The notes: a model not told the origin generated them from the sequence alone. 45,699 nt of DNA from DAOUMF01 sp034408935 (GCA_034408935.1 DAOUMV010000001.1:1-45699), one strand, 5' to 3'. Numbered from the stretch's first letter, positions 7,740-15,449 are shown. A program made the numbers and translations.

Positions 7740-7779
7740 TCGCCGGACTGGGGGCCTGGGACCGGCCTGGACGATCGCC

Positions 7780-8946
7780 ATGACCCTGAAGCGCGAGGCG
7801 GCCATCACCGGCATCGGCGAGCTGAAGCCGACCCGAAGCCCGGACGGCAAGACCACCCTGGGCATCATGGCCGAGGTGGCCCGTCTGGCGATGTTGGACG
7901 CTGGCCTGAGGCCGAAGGACGTGAACGGCCTCCTCATCGGCCCGCCCATCACGGATGTTGCCCCCATGTGGCCCTCCGTCCTCGGCGAGTACCTGGGCGT
8001 GCACCCGCGGTACTCCAACGTAGTGGACATAGGGGGCGCCTCGGCGGCGGGGATGGTCTGGCGATCGGCGGCGGCCATTGCCGCCGACCAGTGTAGCGCC
8101 GCCCTCTGCGTCCTGAGCGAGGCCTCCGACGTCGAGACGTTCTACACTCCCAGGGCCGGTCGCCGCTACCAGCTCCCCTACCGCGAGTTCGAGGTGCCCT
8201 ACGGGCCTATGGGCGTGAACTCCGGCTACGCGCTCATCGCCCAGCGGCACATGTTCCAGTACGGCACCACATCCCGCCAACTGGCGAAGGTGGCCGTCGA
8301 TCAGCGCACCAACGCCTGCGCCAACCCGGACGCCCTCTTCTTCGACCGGCCCATCACCATCGACGATGTGCTGAACTCGCCGCTGGTGGTGGACCCCCTG
8401 CACCTACTGGAGATCGTCATGCCCTGCACCGGCGGCGCAGCCTTCGTGGTCGTTTCCCCGGAGGTAGCCCGCCGCTCGCCCCGGCCACCGGTGTGGCTCC
8501 TGGGCGCCGCCGAGTACGCGACCCATATGATGCTGTCGCAGGCGGGCGACATCACTACGTCGCCCATCGCGGTGACGGCACCGCGAGCGTTCCAAATGGC
8601 CGGGGCCTCGCCCAAGGACGTGGACTTGGTATCGGTGTACGACTGCTATACGATAACGGTGCTGGTCACCCTTGAGGACGCTGGCTTCTGCTCCAAGGGT
8701 GGCGGTGGGACCTTCGTGGAGGAGCACGATCTCAGCTACCGCGGCGACCTGCCCCTGAACACCCACGGGGGGCAGCTCTCCTTCGGGCAGCCGGGTCTGG
8801 CTGGCGGCGCCTCTCACGTCACGGAAGCGGTGCGCCAGCTCCAGGGCCGCGCCGGTGACCGACAGGTGCCCGACTGTGAGCTGGCGTTCGTCAACGGGAA
8901 CGGCGGAGTCATGAGCGAGCAGGCCTCGCTAGTCTTGGGGAGGTAG
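7780..8946 (+). CDS. Thiolase-fold protein lacking thiolase catalytic residues (Ltp2/SCP-x-like, DUF35 partner)
   Basis: A 388-aa lipid-transfer-protein/thiolase-family enzyme. N-terminal AAITGIGELKPTRSP and the later DLVSVYDCYTITVLVTLEDAGF are signatures of the Ltp subgroup. The residues that make thiolases active are absent: the Cys loop reads GGASAAGMVWRSAAA, the GHP motif reads FGQPG within NTHGGQLSFGQPGLAGG, and the C-terminal Cys loop reads GNGGVMS. In steroid degraders such proteins pair with a DUF35 protein and act as retro-aldolases on acyl-CoA side chains. The DUF35 gene follows after 4 bp, supporting a complex here. Substrate unknown. No clear Shine-Dalgarno before ATG 7780. Confidence 0.88.
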   Translation: MTLKREAAITGIGELKPTRSPDGKTTLGIMAEVARLAMLDAGLRPKDVNGLLIGPPITDVAPMWPSVLGEYLGVHPRYSNVVDIGGASAAGMVWRSAAAIAADQCSAALCVLSEASDVETFYTPRAGRRYQLPYREFEVPYGPMGVNSGYALIAQRHMFQYGTTSRQLAKVAVDQRTNACANPDALFFDRPITIDDVLNSPLVVDPLHLLEIVMPCTGGAAFVVVSPEVARRSPRPPVWLLGAAEYATHMMLSQAGDITTSPIAVTAPRAFQMAGASPKDVDLVSVYDCYTITVLVTLEDAGFCSKGGGGTFVEEHDLSYRGDLPLNTHGGQLSFGQPGLAGGASHVTEAVRQLQGRAGDRQVPDCELAFVNGNGGVMSEQASLVLGR

Positions 8947-8950
8947 CTTC

Positions 8951-9382
8951 ATGGCCGAAGAAGAGTACCGCAAGCCCCTGCCTGAGCCCAATGAGACCAC
9001 ACGCCCCTTCTGGGAGGGGACTCGGTCTCGCCAGCTCCGTATCCAGCGCTGCCATGACTGCGGCAAGCACATCTTCTATCCCCGCGTCATCTGTCCCTTC
9101 TGCCTGTCGGAGCACCTGGACTGGATCACCGCCAGCGGCAAAGGCAAGATATACTCGTACACGGTGGTGCGGCGGGCCATGCACCCAGCGTTCCAGGAGG
9201 ACGTCCCCTACGTGCTCGCCATAGTGGAACTGGAGGAAGGGCCGCGGCTCACCACCAACATCGTTGGCGTCGGACCGGAGGACCTCAGGGTGGACATGCC
9301 GGTGCGGGCGGCTTACGATGACGTTACTCCCGACCTCACCTTGCTCAAATTCGAGCCGCTGTTGGAGCAGGAGATGAATTGA
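8951..9382 (+). CDS. DUF35 OB-fold/zinc-ribbon acyl-CoA-binding protein
   Basis: A 143-aa protein with the two-part DUF35 layout. The N-terminal rubredoxin-like zinc ribbon has four Cys as CHDCGKHIFYPRVICPFC (about residues 35-52), and the OB fold follows (GKGKIYSYTVVRRAMHPAF, VPYVLAIVELEEGPRLTTNI). Such proteins bind CoA esters and dock onto thiolase-fold partners. It begins 4 bp after the thiolase-fold gene with a GGGGAGG Shine-Dalgarno, so the two are translationally linked and probably form one enzyme. Confidence 0.92.
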   Translation: MAEEEYRKPLPEPNETTRPFWEGTRSRQLRIQRCHDCGKHIFYPRVICPFCLSEHLDWITASGKGKIYSYTVVRRAMHPAFQEDVPYVLAIVELEEGPRLTTNIVGVGPEDLRVDMPVRAAYDDVTPDLTLLKFEPLLEQEMN

Positions 9383-9394
9383 CGGAACAGGAAA

Positions 9395-9434
9395 CAAGGA
9401 ACAGAGACCAAGGGAGACGTCACCCTGTTCCTTG
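9395..9434. repeat. Intergenic inverted-repeat element, copy A
   Basis: Arms CAAGGAACAG (9395-9404) and CTGTTCCTTG (9425-9434) are perfect 10-bp complements. The loop holds GAGACGTCA (9414-9422). The outer word GGAACAGG starts at 9384. The same GGAACAGG ... GAGACGTCA ... CCTGTTCC order recurs at 31928-31978, so this is a dispersed repeat family. It may also act as a terminator after the DUF35 gene. Confidence 0.7.
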
Positions 9435-9464
9435 AAGCGCGTTCCACGAAGTTACGGAGGGTTT

Positions 9465-9560
9465 GTGGGCTCAGTCATCAAGAAACGGCGCAAGAAGATC
9501 AGCAAGCACAAGCATCGCAAGAGGCTGAAGCAGACACGCTGGCAGCGAAGGCACAAGTAG
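9465..9560 (+). CDS. Small ribosomal subunit protein bS22 / AURKAIP1-COX24-type mini-protein (31 aa)
   Basis: GTG 9465 to TAG 9560 encodes a 31-residue, extremely basic peptide beginning MGSVIKKRRKKISKHKHRKR and ending TRWQRRHK. The phrase KKRRKKISKHKHRK is the hallmark of the AURKAIP1/COX24 domain, the family of mycobacterial 30S protein bS22 and mitochondrial mS38, which sit deep in the small subunit and contact rRNA. ACGGAGG (9454-9460) is a good Shine-Dalgarno with tight spacing. It follows the repeat hairpin and precedes the 20-bp palindrome, so it is probably its own transcript. The short length is normal for the family. Confidence 0.9.
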   Translation: MGSVIKKRRKKISKHKHRKRLKQTRWQRRHK

Positions 9561-9570
9561 CACCGTTGAG

Positions 9571-9590
9571 CCTGCCTGCCGGCAGGCAGG
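9571..9590. repeat. Perfect 20-bp GC palindrome, copy 2
   Basis: CCTGCCTGCCGGCAGGCAGG is fully self-complementary and starts 10 bp after the bS22 stop. It is related to the 16-bp copy at 4361-4376. It may act as a transcript-end hairpin or belong to a short dispersed palindrome family. Confidence 0.75.
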
Positions 9591-9633
9591 TGTGTGAAGC
9601 CCGTCCCCCGACAGGCGGGCCGTAGACCCCGAT

Positions 9634-9945
9634 ATGTTGAGGCGATTACGGAGCGTCCTGGGGCGTCGCGAGCGGGAGACCGACCCGCTGGTGAAGGTCG
9701 CGGGCATGCCCACCCGTCACGACGCCGAGACTGGCCAGGAGGCGCTGGAGGCCAAGGGGATCAAGGCCGATCTCACGGAGGACCCCCACAATGTCGGCGC
9801 CTTCGAGTTGTGGGTGCGCGCCAGCCAGGAGCCTCAGGCCCGTCTGATCATGGGCCTCTCTGGCCGCAGCGTCATCCGTCTGGAGCGCAAGACGGAGGCG
9901 GAGGATGAGGGGGAGGAAAGGCAAGAGCCGAGGAAGGGGACATGA
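9634..9945 (+). CDS. DUF2007-like small protein (putative signal-transducing type), 103 aa
   Basis: The core (about residues 18-78) fits the DUF2007 pattern: DPLVKVAGMPTRHDAETGQE, then EALEAKGIKADL, FELWVRASQEPQARLIMG. That is a small ferredoxin-like fold with an E-A-..-LE-..-GI motif and a V/I-x-V strand. The tail is highly charged. Biochemical role unknown. ATG 9634 has no Shine-Dalgarno but TAGACC ends 5 nt before it, so a leaderless start is possible. The stop overlaps the proA start (ATGA, 9942-9945), so it is translationally coupled to proA. Confidence 0.7.
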   Translation: MLRRLRSVLGRRERETDPLVKVAGMPTRHDAETGQEALEAKGIKADLTEDPHNVGAFELWVRASQEPQARLIMGLSGRSVIRLERKTEAEDEGEERQEPRKGT

Positions 9946-11222
9946 CCAGTACCGCATCCGAGCTACGGACGAAGGGCGCAGCGGCGCGGGAGGCGGCACG
10001 GGCCCTGGCCCGCCTCTCCGCCGAGGTGCGCGACGGCGCCATCCTCAACATCGCCGGCCACCTGCTGGAGCGGGAGGCCGAGGTCCTGACCGCCAACCGC
10101 AAGGACATGGACGCCGGCCGCAGTGGCGGGCTCTCCGAGGCGCTGCTCGATCGATTGCTGCTGACCCACGAGCGACTGGAGGGGATGGCCGCCGACGTGC
10201 GACAGGTGGCCTCCCTACCCGACCCCCTCGGCGAGATCTCCGATATGCACACCTTGCCCAACGGCCTCCAGTTGGGCCGCAGACGCGTTCCCCTGGGGGT
10301 CATCGCCGCCATCTACGAGAGCCGCCCAAACGTCACCGTGGACATCGCCTCCCTGTGCCTGAAGTCGGGCAACGCCAGCATCCTCCGCGGAGGCAAGGAG
10401 GCGATCCACTCCAACACGGCGCTGGCCGCCGTGGTGCGGGACGCCGTCACCGCCGCCGGCGCCCCCGACAACGCCGTCCAGTTCATCGAGAGCACCGACC
10501 GCGCCCTGGTGGGCGAGATGCTCCGTATGCGGGACGTCATCGACCTCCTCATCCCCCGCGGCGGCGCCCAGCTCATCCGATACGTGGCGGAGAACGCCAC
10601 CATGCCCGTGGTCACGGGCGGCGTCGGTGTCTGTCACACCTACGTGGACGCCGCCGCCGATATCGAGATGGCGGTGGAAGTGGCCCACAATGCGAAGACG
10701 CGGCGTCCCTCCATCTGCAACGCCCTCGACACGCTACTGGTGCACGAGGGCGTGGCCACGCCCTTCCTGCCCGCCCTGGGCCGCCGCTGGGCCGAGGCCG
10801 GGGTGGAGATGCGCTGCGACGAACCCTCCCTGCGCATCCTCAACGCCGCCGAGATACCCGATCTCGCTCTCAAGCCCACTGCCCCAGACGACTTCGGCAA
10901 GGAGTTCCTGGCCCTTGTCGCCGCCGTCCGCGTCGTTGATTCCCTGGACGAAGCGCTGAGCCACATCGAGCGCTACGGCTCCGGCCACTCAGAGGCGATC
11001 GTCACCGCCGACTACGGGGCGGCCATGCGCTTCCTAGATGAGGTGGACGCTGCGGCCGTGTACGTCAACGCCTCCACCCAGTTCACCGACGGCGCTCAGT
11101 TCGGCCTGGGAGCCGAGGTGGGCATCTCCACCCAAAAGATGCACGCCCGCGGCCCCATGGGCCCCCGCGAGCTGACCAGCTATAAGTGGATCATCCTGGG
11201 CAGTGGCCAAACGAGGCCCTAG
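9942..11222 (+). CDS. proA: Gamma-glutamyl phosphate reductase (glutamate-5-semialdehyde dehydrogenase)
   Basis: Reduces gamma-glutamyl phosphate with NADPH to glutamate 5-semialdehyde, the second step of proline synthesis. At 426 aa it has the usual length. Family landmarks are RKDMDAGR, PLGVIAAIYESRPNVTVDIA, CLKSGNASILRGGKEA and LIPRGGAQLI. The catalytic Cys is at residue 259 in RPSICNALDTLL. ATG 9942 overlaps the preceding stop by four bases. The partner proB lies upstream, separated by four other genes. Confidence 0.97.
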   Translation: MTSTASELRTKGAAAREAARALARLSAEVRDGAILNIAGHLLEREAEVLTANRKDMDAGRSGGLSEALLDRLLLTHERLEGMAADVRQVASLPDPLGEISDMHTLPNGLQLGRRRVPLGVIAAIYESRPNVTVDIASLCLKSGNASILRGGKEAIHSNTALAAVVRDAVTAAGAPDNAVQFIESTDRALVGEMLRMRDVIDLLIPRGGAQLIRYVAENATMPVVTGGVGVCHTYVDAAADIEMAVEVAHNAKTRRPSICNALDTLLVHEGVATPFLPALGRRWAEAGVEMRCDEPSLRILNAAEIPDLALKPTAPDDFGKEFLALVAAVRVVDSLDEALSHIERYGSGHSEAIVTADYGAAMRFLDEVDAAAVYVNASTQFTDGAQFGLGAEVGISTQKMHARGPMGPRELTSYKWIILGSGQTRP

Positions 11223-11242
11223 TAAGCTGAAGGGAGGTCCCC

Positions 11243-11581
11243 GTGACTGACTACGCGTTCGAACGGGAGTGCCGCACGCCCCACTCCGAGTCCTACATCA
11301 TCAAGTCCGGGGAAGACGAGATCGGTCGCGTGGACATCCATTTCACGCCCTCCATGGCATACGCCACCCTCTGCGTCGGCGAGGACATGACGGAGGAGGA
11401 CCTCCGCGAGCTGGCCTTGGAGATCGATGAGCGGCTGGTGCTGACGACGGACCCGTTCCGGGAGGACTTCGTGGTCACGGTATGGGCGGGACGCGAGGCC
11501 GCCGTTTTCTCCGATGAGGACCTAGAAGACGAGGAGGAAGAGGAGGAGGAGATCGAGGGAGACGGCCGCCGCGGCGCCTGA
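11243..11581 (+). CDS. Small acidic protein of unknown function (112 aa)
   Basis: Not recognised. A compact alpha/beta N-terminal part (DEIGRVDIHFTPSMAYATLC, LRELALEIDERLV, FREDFVVTVWAG) is followed by a run of Glu/Asp (about residues 93-106). No signal peptide or membrane segment, so probably cytoplasmic. GTG 11243 has a strong AAGGGAGG Shine-Dalgarno and lies 20 bp after proA, suggesting cotranscription. It is convergent with the cation transporter, 34 bp away. Confidence 0.75.
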   Translation: MTDYAFERECRTPHSESYIIKSGEDEIGRVDIHFTPSMAYATLCVGEDMTEEDLRELALEIDERLVLTTDPFREDFVVTVWAGREAAVFSDEDLEDEEEEEEEIEGDGRRGA

Positions 11582-11615
11582 ACACCTGTCAGGCCGCCAG
11601 CGAACCGAGTTTTCC

Positions 11616-12518
11616 CTATGATGCCCCTTGGAGGATGCGATCCAGGGGGCCGCGGTAGCGGCCGTCGTCCGGCTCCATGTGGATGGTGACGGTGGTCCCC
11701 GGCAGGCCCTCGCTAATCTCATGCTCGATCTGGTCACAGACGGCGTGGACCTCCTCCACGGTGCGCTGCGGGTCTACGAGCAGGTGCATGTCCACGTGGC
11801 GAATGGGGCCGGCCTTGCGGCTGCGCAGGCGGTGGAAGCCGCGGATCTCGTCTTGGTGGGCGACGAGGACGTCGTGAATGGCCCGCAGGTCATCGTCCGG
11901 CAGGGCCACGTCCATGACCTCGGCGAGCGCCGCGCGGGCGAGGTGAACGGCAGCCCAGCCCATGTAGACGGCCAGCCCCAGGGCCACCAGGGCGTCGAAT
12001 AGGCGCAGGCCGCTGATGCCCACCAGGGCCAGGCCGGCGATGACCGCTGCAGCCTGGATGACGTTGGTCTGGAGGTGGGTGGCTTCCGAGGCCAGGGCTA
12101 GGGAGCGGGCCCGCCGCGCTTCCTGTCGCATGTAGTAGGCGATGACCAAGTTAGCGACGGCCGCAATCAGCATCGGAGGCAAACCCAGGCCGACGTTGAT
12201 CTCCGGGCTACCCGCGACCAGCCGGCGCACGGCCTGGAACACCACGAAGCCGCCGCCGATGGTCACCACGGTGGCTGCCACGGAGGCGGAGATGCTCTCC
12301 ACCTTGCCGTGCCCGTAGGGGTGATCCTCGTCCGCCGGCCGTGCGGCGATACGGACGCTGATCAGGGCGGCGGTGCCTCCCACCACGTCTGTCCCGCTGT
12401 CGATGGCGTCGGAGAGGACGGCGATGCTGCCGCTGATGACGCCCACGACAAGCTTGAGGGACAGCAGGCAGATGGTTGTGGCCAGGGAGATCGCTGCTAT
12501 TCGTACGGGCGCGCTCAT
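11616..12518 (-). CDS. Cation diffusion facilitator family transporter
   Basis: Proton-coupled divalent-cation exporter, 300 aa: six transmembrane helices then a cytoplasmic metal-binding domain (from about residue 210, with HVDMHLLVDPQRTVEEVH). TM2 carries D40xxxD44 (AIDSGTD), and EDHPYGHGKVE (64-74) is the standard loop. In TM5 the usual HxxxD is H148xxxN152 (THLQTN), so one site-A carboxylate is replaced by Asn, which should alter metal choice or affinity; Zn, Fe, Mn and Co all remain possible. It is 34 bp downstream of the transketolase C-subunit gene and probably cotranscribed. Confidence 0.92.
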   Translation of the reverse strand: MSAPVRIAAISLATTICLLSLKLVVGVISGSIAVLSDAIDSGTDVVGGTAALISVRIAARPADEDHPYGHGKVESISASVAATVVTIGGGFVVFQAVRRLVAGSPEINVGLGLPPMLIAAVANLVIAYYMRQEARRARSLALASEATHLQTNVIQAAAVIAGLALVGISGLRLFDALVALGLAVYMGWAAVHLARAALAEVMDVALPDDDLRAIHDVLVAHQDEIRGFHRLRSRKAGPIRHVDMHLLVDPQRTVEEVHAVCDQIEHEISEGLPGTTVTIHMEPDDGRYRGPLDRILQGAS

Positions 12519-12552
12519 CTCACATGGGGAGACGCAGGCGGTCTGCGTCTTG

Positions 12553-13506
12553 TTAGGCGCTCTTGCGGGAGATCACGTTGCGGGCCGCCTCCGCTATCGC
12601 CGCCGGGGTCAGGTGGAAGTGCTCCAGAAGTTGGTCCCAGCGGCCGCTGGTGCCGTAACGGTCCTGCATGCCGACGAAGGCCATGGGGACGGGCCTCTCG
12701 CGGGCCGTCAACTGGGCGACGAGGCTGCCCAGGCCGCCGTGCACCTGGTGATCCTCGGCCGTGACGATCGCCCCAGTTTCGGCGGCGGCGGCCACCACCG
12801 CCTCCTCGTCGGCTGGCTTGAGGGAGGCAGCGTTGAGCACCCGGCAGTCAATCCCCTCCTGGGCCAGGAGCTCGGCGGCGTCCAGCGCCGCCTTCAAGAG
12901 CACACCCACAGCAATGACGGTGACCTCGGAGCCGGGGCGGAGTTGATGCCACTTGCCCAGCTCGAACCGGTGGTTGTCCTCGTATATGACGGGGACTTTG
13001 GGGCGGATGGTGCGGATATAGAAGGGGCCGTAGCTGCGGGCCGCCGTCTCGATGGCCTGCTCCGCCTCCACCACGTCGGCGGGGACGATGACGCGGAAGT
13101 TGGGCAGGGAGAGCATGAGGGAGAGGTCTTCCAGGGCTTCGGCGGAGGCGCCGTCCTCGCCGGTGACGACGCCGCCGTGGCTGGCGACCAGCTTCACGTT
13201 GAGGTTGGGCTGGGCCACGGCCATTCGCATCTGGTCGAAGCAGTGGCCGGGGGCGAACACGGCGAAGCTGCTGGCGAAGGCGATCTTGCCGCACGCGGCC
13301 AGGCCGGCGGCCACCCCGATCATGTTCTGCTCGGCCACGCCTACCGTCACAAACCGCTCCGGGAAATCGCGCCCGAAGAGAATCGCGCTGGTGGAGGCAC
13401 CCAGGTCCGCGTCCACGACCACGATGTCCAGTCCCTCCCGGGCCAGCTTCGCGAGGGTGGGCCCTAGGGCTTCGCGGGTGGCTGCCAGGCGCGCTTCCTT
13501 GACCAT
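12553..13506 (-). CDS. Transketolase, C-terminal section (split enzyme)
   Basis: A 317-aa protein with the pyrimidine-binding and C-terminal domains of transketolase. GLDIVVVDADLGASTSAILF, RFVTVGVAEQNMIGVAAGLA (containing the catalytic Glu of EQNM) and FASSFAVFAPGHCFDQMRMA are diagnostic. A longer in-frame extension lies inside the upstream gene and was rejected: ATG 13506 shares a base with the upstream TGA (TGATG) and is preceded by AAGGAG. The two sections form one thiamine-diphosphate enzyme of the non-oxidative pentose phosphate pathway. Splitting is common in archaea and some thermophilic or deep-branching bacteria. Confidence 0.93.
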   Translation of the reverse strand: MVKEARLAATREALGPTLAKLAREGLDIVVVDADLGASTSAILFGRDFPERFVTVGVAEQNMIGVAAGLAACGKIAFASSFAVFAPGHCFDQMRMAVAQPNLNVKLVASHGGVVTGEDGASAEALEDLSLMLSLPNFRVIVPADVVEAEQAIETAARSYGPFYIRTIRPKVPVIYEDNHRFELGKWHQLRPGSEVTVIAVGVLLKAALDAAELLAQEGIDCRVLNAASLKPADEEAVVAAAAETGAIVTAEDHQVHGGLGSLVAQLTARERPVPMAFVGMQDRYGTSGRWDQLLEHFHLTPAAIAEAARNVISRKSA

Positions 13507-14411
13507 CAGTCGGCCAGCTCCTTGAGCGCCTGCTCCGTCTCCTCCTTGTTCGAGGCTTTGCCGTGAAAGGCGGGATTGTTCTCCATGAAGCTGACGCCCT
13601 TGCCCTTGATGGTCTGGCAGATGACCACGCTGGGCTGTCCCGTATGGCCTTTGGCCGTCTCCAGGACGCCGATGATCTGCGCGAAGTCGTGTCCGTCCGC
13701 CTCCAGAGCATTCCACCCGAAGGCGCGCCAGCGGTCGGGCAGCGAGTGCAGGGAGAGGATGTTCACGGTGTGGCCGTCCTGCCCCACCCAGCCGCCGGGC
13801 CGTCGTCGGCCTCCGTCCCTCTGAGCGAAGCGGGCGTAGTCGGAGAAGCCGTCGTTCTGGATGTGGTTGTAGTCCACGATAGCGATGAGGTTGTCGACCT
13901 GGTGATGGCTGGCGGCAGCCGCGGCCTCCCAGGTCTGCCCCTCGTTGCAGTCGCCATCGCTGAGCAGGCAGTACACGTGGTAGCTGCGGCCATCCATGCG
14001 GCCAGCCAGGGCCTGGCCCAAGCTGAAGGAGAGGCCCATCCCCAGCGCCCCCGCCGACATCTCCACTCCCGGCGGCACCCCTATCACGTTGTGCCCCTGG
14101 AGGCGGCTGCCCAGCTTGCGGAACGTCAGCAGCTCATCGGTGGGGAAGTAGCCGGCCTCGGCCAGCACTGAGTACATTGCGGGCGAGGCGTGCCCCTTGC
14201 TCATGATGAAGCGGTCGCGGTCCGGCCAGGTGGGGTTGCTAGCGTCGTGCTTGAGGACGCGGAAGTAGAGGGCAGTGAGGATGTCCGTGCAGGAGAGGGA
14301 GCCGCCCGGGTGGCCGGAGTTCACCTCGGCCGTCATGCGGATGATGTGGCGGCGGATGCGCCGGGCGGTCGACTGCAGTTCCTGGACGGCGGAAGCGCCA
14401 ATGGGGGGCAA
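13506..14411 (-). CDS. Transketolase, N-terminal section (split enzyme)
   Basis: A 301-aa thiamine-diphosphate-binding domain. IIRMTAEVNSGHPGGSLSCT provides the cofactor-region His/Gly residues, and RDRFIMSKGHASPAMY, the GDG-N metal-binding motif (LLSDGDCNEGQTWEA) and VDYNHIQNDG are clear. The start is TTG 14411, which keeps the first helix; GGCAGG about 11 nt upstream is a fair Shine-Dalgarno. It shares a TGATG junction with the C-terminal section for equimolar translation. A promoter with consensus TATAAT lies about 40 bp upstream. With the C-section and the cation exporter it forms a three-gene operon. Confidence 0.93.
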   Translation of the reverse strand: MPPIGASAVQELQSTARRIRRHIIRMTAEVNSGHPGGSLSCTDILTALYFRVLKHDASNPTWPDRDRFIMSKGHASPAMYSVLAEAGYFPTDELLTFRKLGSRLQGHNVIGVPPGVEMSAGALGMGLSFSLGQALAGRMDGRSYHVYCLLSDGDCNEGQTWEAAAAASHHQVDNLIAIVDYNHIQNDGFSDYARFAQRDGGRRRPGGWVGQDGHTVNILSLHSLPDRWRAFGWNALEADGHDFAQIIGVLETAKGHTGQPSVVICQTIKGKGVSFMENNPAFHGKASNKEETEQALKELAD

Positions 14412-14449
14412 GGGTAAGCCTGCCTTTCACGATCGAGGGGCCGGCACCC

Positions 14450-14479
14450 ATTATAGGAACGGACGCGCGTGCGGCGCAA
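14450..14479 (-). promoter_or_regulatory. Promoter of the split transketolase operon
   Basis: Minus strand TTGCGC (14479-14474), 18 bp, consensus TATAAT (14455-14450), then a leader of about 32 nt to TTG 14411. Confidence 0.65.
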
Positions 14480-14492
14480 CCGAGTCACCTGC

Positions 14493-14498
14493 TATCAT
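14493..14498 (+). promoter_or_regulatory. -10 element placed for a leaderless amidohydrolase mRNA
   Basis: TATCAT ends 7 nt before GTG 14506, and no Shine-Dalgarno exists in between. No good -35 was seen. Confidence 0.5.
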
Positions 14499-14505
14499 TC
14501 CCCTC

Positions 14506-15351
14506 GTGATCATCGACTTCCACACGCACATCTTCCCGCCCGAGGTGCGCGAGGGCCGCGAGGGCTACGTGCAGCGCGACGTCACCTTCGCCGAGATGTA
14601 CAGCAGCCCGCGGGCGAAGATCGCCACAGCGGAGGAGCTGCTGCGGAGCATGGACGAGGCTGCTGTGGAGGTGAGCGTGGCGCTGGGGTTCGCCTGGCGC
14701 GATCACCAGGACTGCGTGCGCCATAACGACTACCTGCTCGAGGCGGCCGTGAAGAGCGGCGGCCGCATCGTGCCCTTTTGCACGGCCAACCCGTTGGCCG
14801 GGGAGGACGCCGCGCGGGAGGTGGAGCGGTGCGCCGACGGGGGCGCCCGCGGCCTGGGCGAACTGCGGCCAGACAGCCAGGGCTGGGCGCTGGACGGCCC
14901 CGCCGGGGAAGCGCTGGCGGAGCTGGCCTCCCGCCGCAACCTCATCCTGTTGTTCCACGTCACAGAGCCCGTGGGCCATGAGTATCCAGGAAAGCTGGGC
15001 CTGCGGCTGGACTCGTTCTACCGGTTCCTGGGGCGTGCCGGTGGCGTCCCGGTGGTGGGGGCGCATCTCGCCGGTGGGCTGCCTCTTTACGCTCCCATGC
15101 CGGCCGTACGCAAAGCCCTGCCCGGCCCCTACGCCGATACAGCCGCGCTGCGCTACCTCTACGACCCCTCCTTGCTGCCCGCTGCCGCGCAGGCGCTGGG
15201 GGATGAGCGACTGCTGTTCGGGACTGACTTCCCCCTCGTCAGCCAGGCGGCCGCCCTGACCGAGGTACGGAATAGTGGGCTGGAGGAGGGTGCCTTGCGC
15301 CGCGTGTTGGGCGAGAACGCCGCTCGGCTGCTTGGTCGGCCCGTGACCTAG
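14506..15351 (+). CDS. Amidohydrolase-family (TIM-barrel) metal-dependent hydrolase
   Basis: A 281-aa amidohydrolase-2-type protein. IIDFHTHIF at the very N-terminus gives the HxH metal ligands. Further strand-end residues are the His in LILLFHVTEP, the His in VVGAHLAGG and the terminal Asp in LLFGTDFPLV, which completes the pattern of this superfamily. Substrate not deducible; relatives include decarboxylases and hydrolases. GTG 14506 was chosen over upstream in-frame codons because translation from it begins exactly at the first barrel strand and a -10 box lies 7 nt upstream. Divergent from transketolase. Confidence 0.88.
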   Translation: MIIDFHTHIFPPEVREGREGYVQRDVTFAEMYSSPRAKIATAEELLRSMDEAAVEVSVALGFAWRDHQDCVRHNDYLLEAAVKSGGRIVPFCTANPLAGEDAAREVERCADGGARGLGELRPDSQGWALDGPAGEALAELASRRNLILLFHVTEPVGHEYPGKLGLRLDSFYRFLGRAGGVPVVGAHLAGGLPLYAPMPAVRKALPGPYADTAALRYLYDPSLLPAAAQALGDERLLFGTDFPLVSQAAALTEVRNSGLEEGALRRVLGENAARLLGRPVT

Positions 15352-15432
15352 GGACACGAATCTCTTCGCCATCTTCCCGCCTCGGTGTGGCTACGAATCC
15401 TCTCTCTGGCCCCCTTGGGCACCGGCTCTGAC

Positions 15433-15438
15433 TATAAT
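15433..15438 (+). promoter_or_regulatory. -10 element upstream of thpR
   Basis: Consensus TATAAT ends 11 nt before ATG 15450, so the leader would be only about 4-5 nt and has no Shine-Dalgarno. No well-spaced -35 was found. Confidence 0.55.
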
Positions 15439-15449
15439 GGGACGTACGA

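Noticed and set aside
13507..13716. Longer N-terminus for the transketolase C-section
   Set aside because: The extra residues are an out-of-frame reading of the N-section; the TGATG junction with AAGGAG marks the true start.
14275..14505. 77-residue N-terminal extension of the amidohydrolase
   Set aside because: It lies antisense to transketolase and upstream of the -10 box; the family begins at the IIDFHTH strand.
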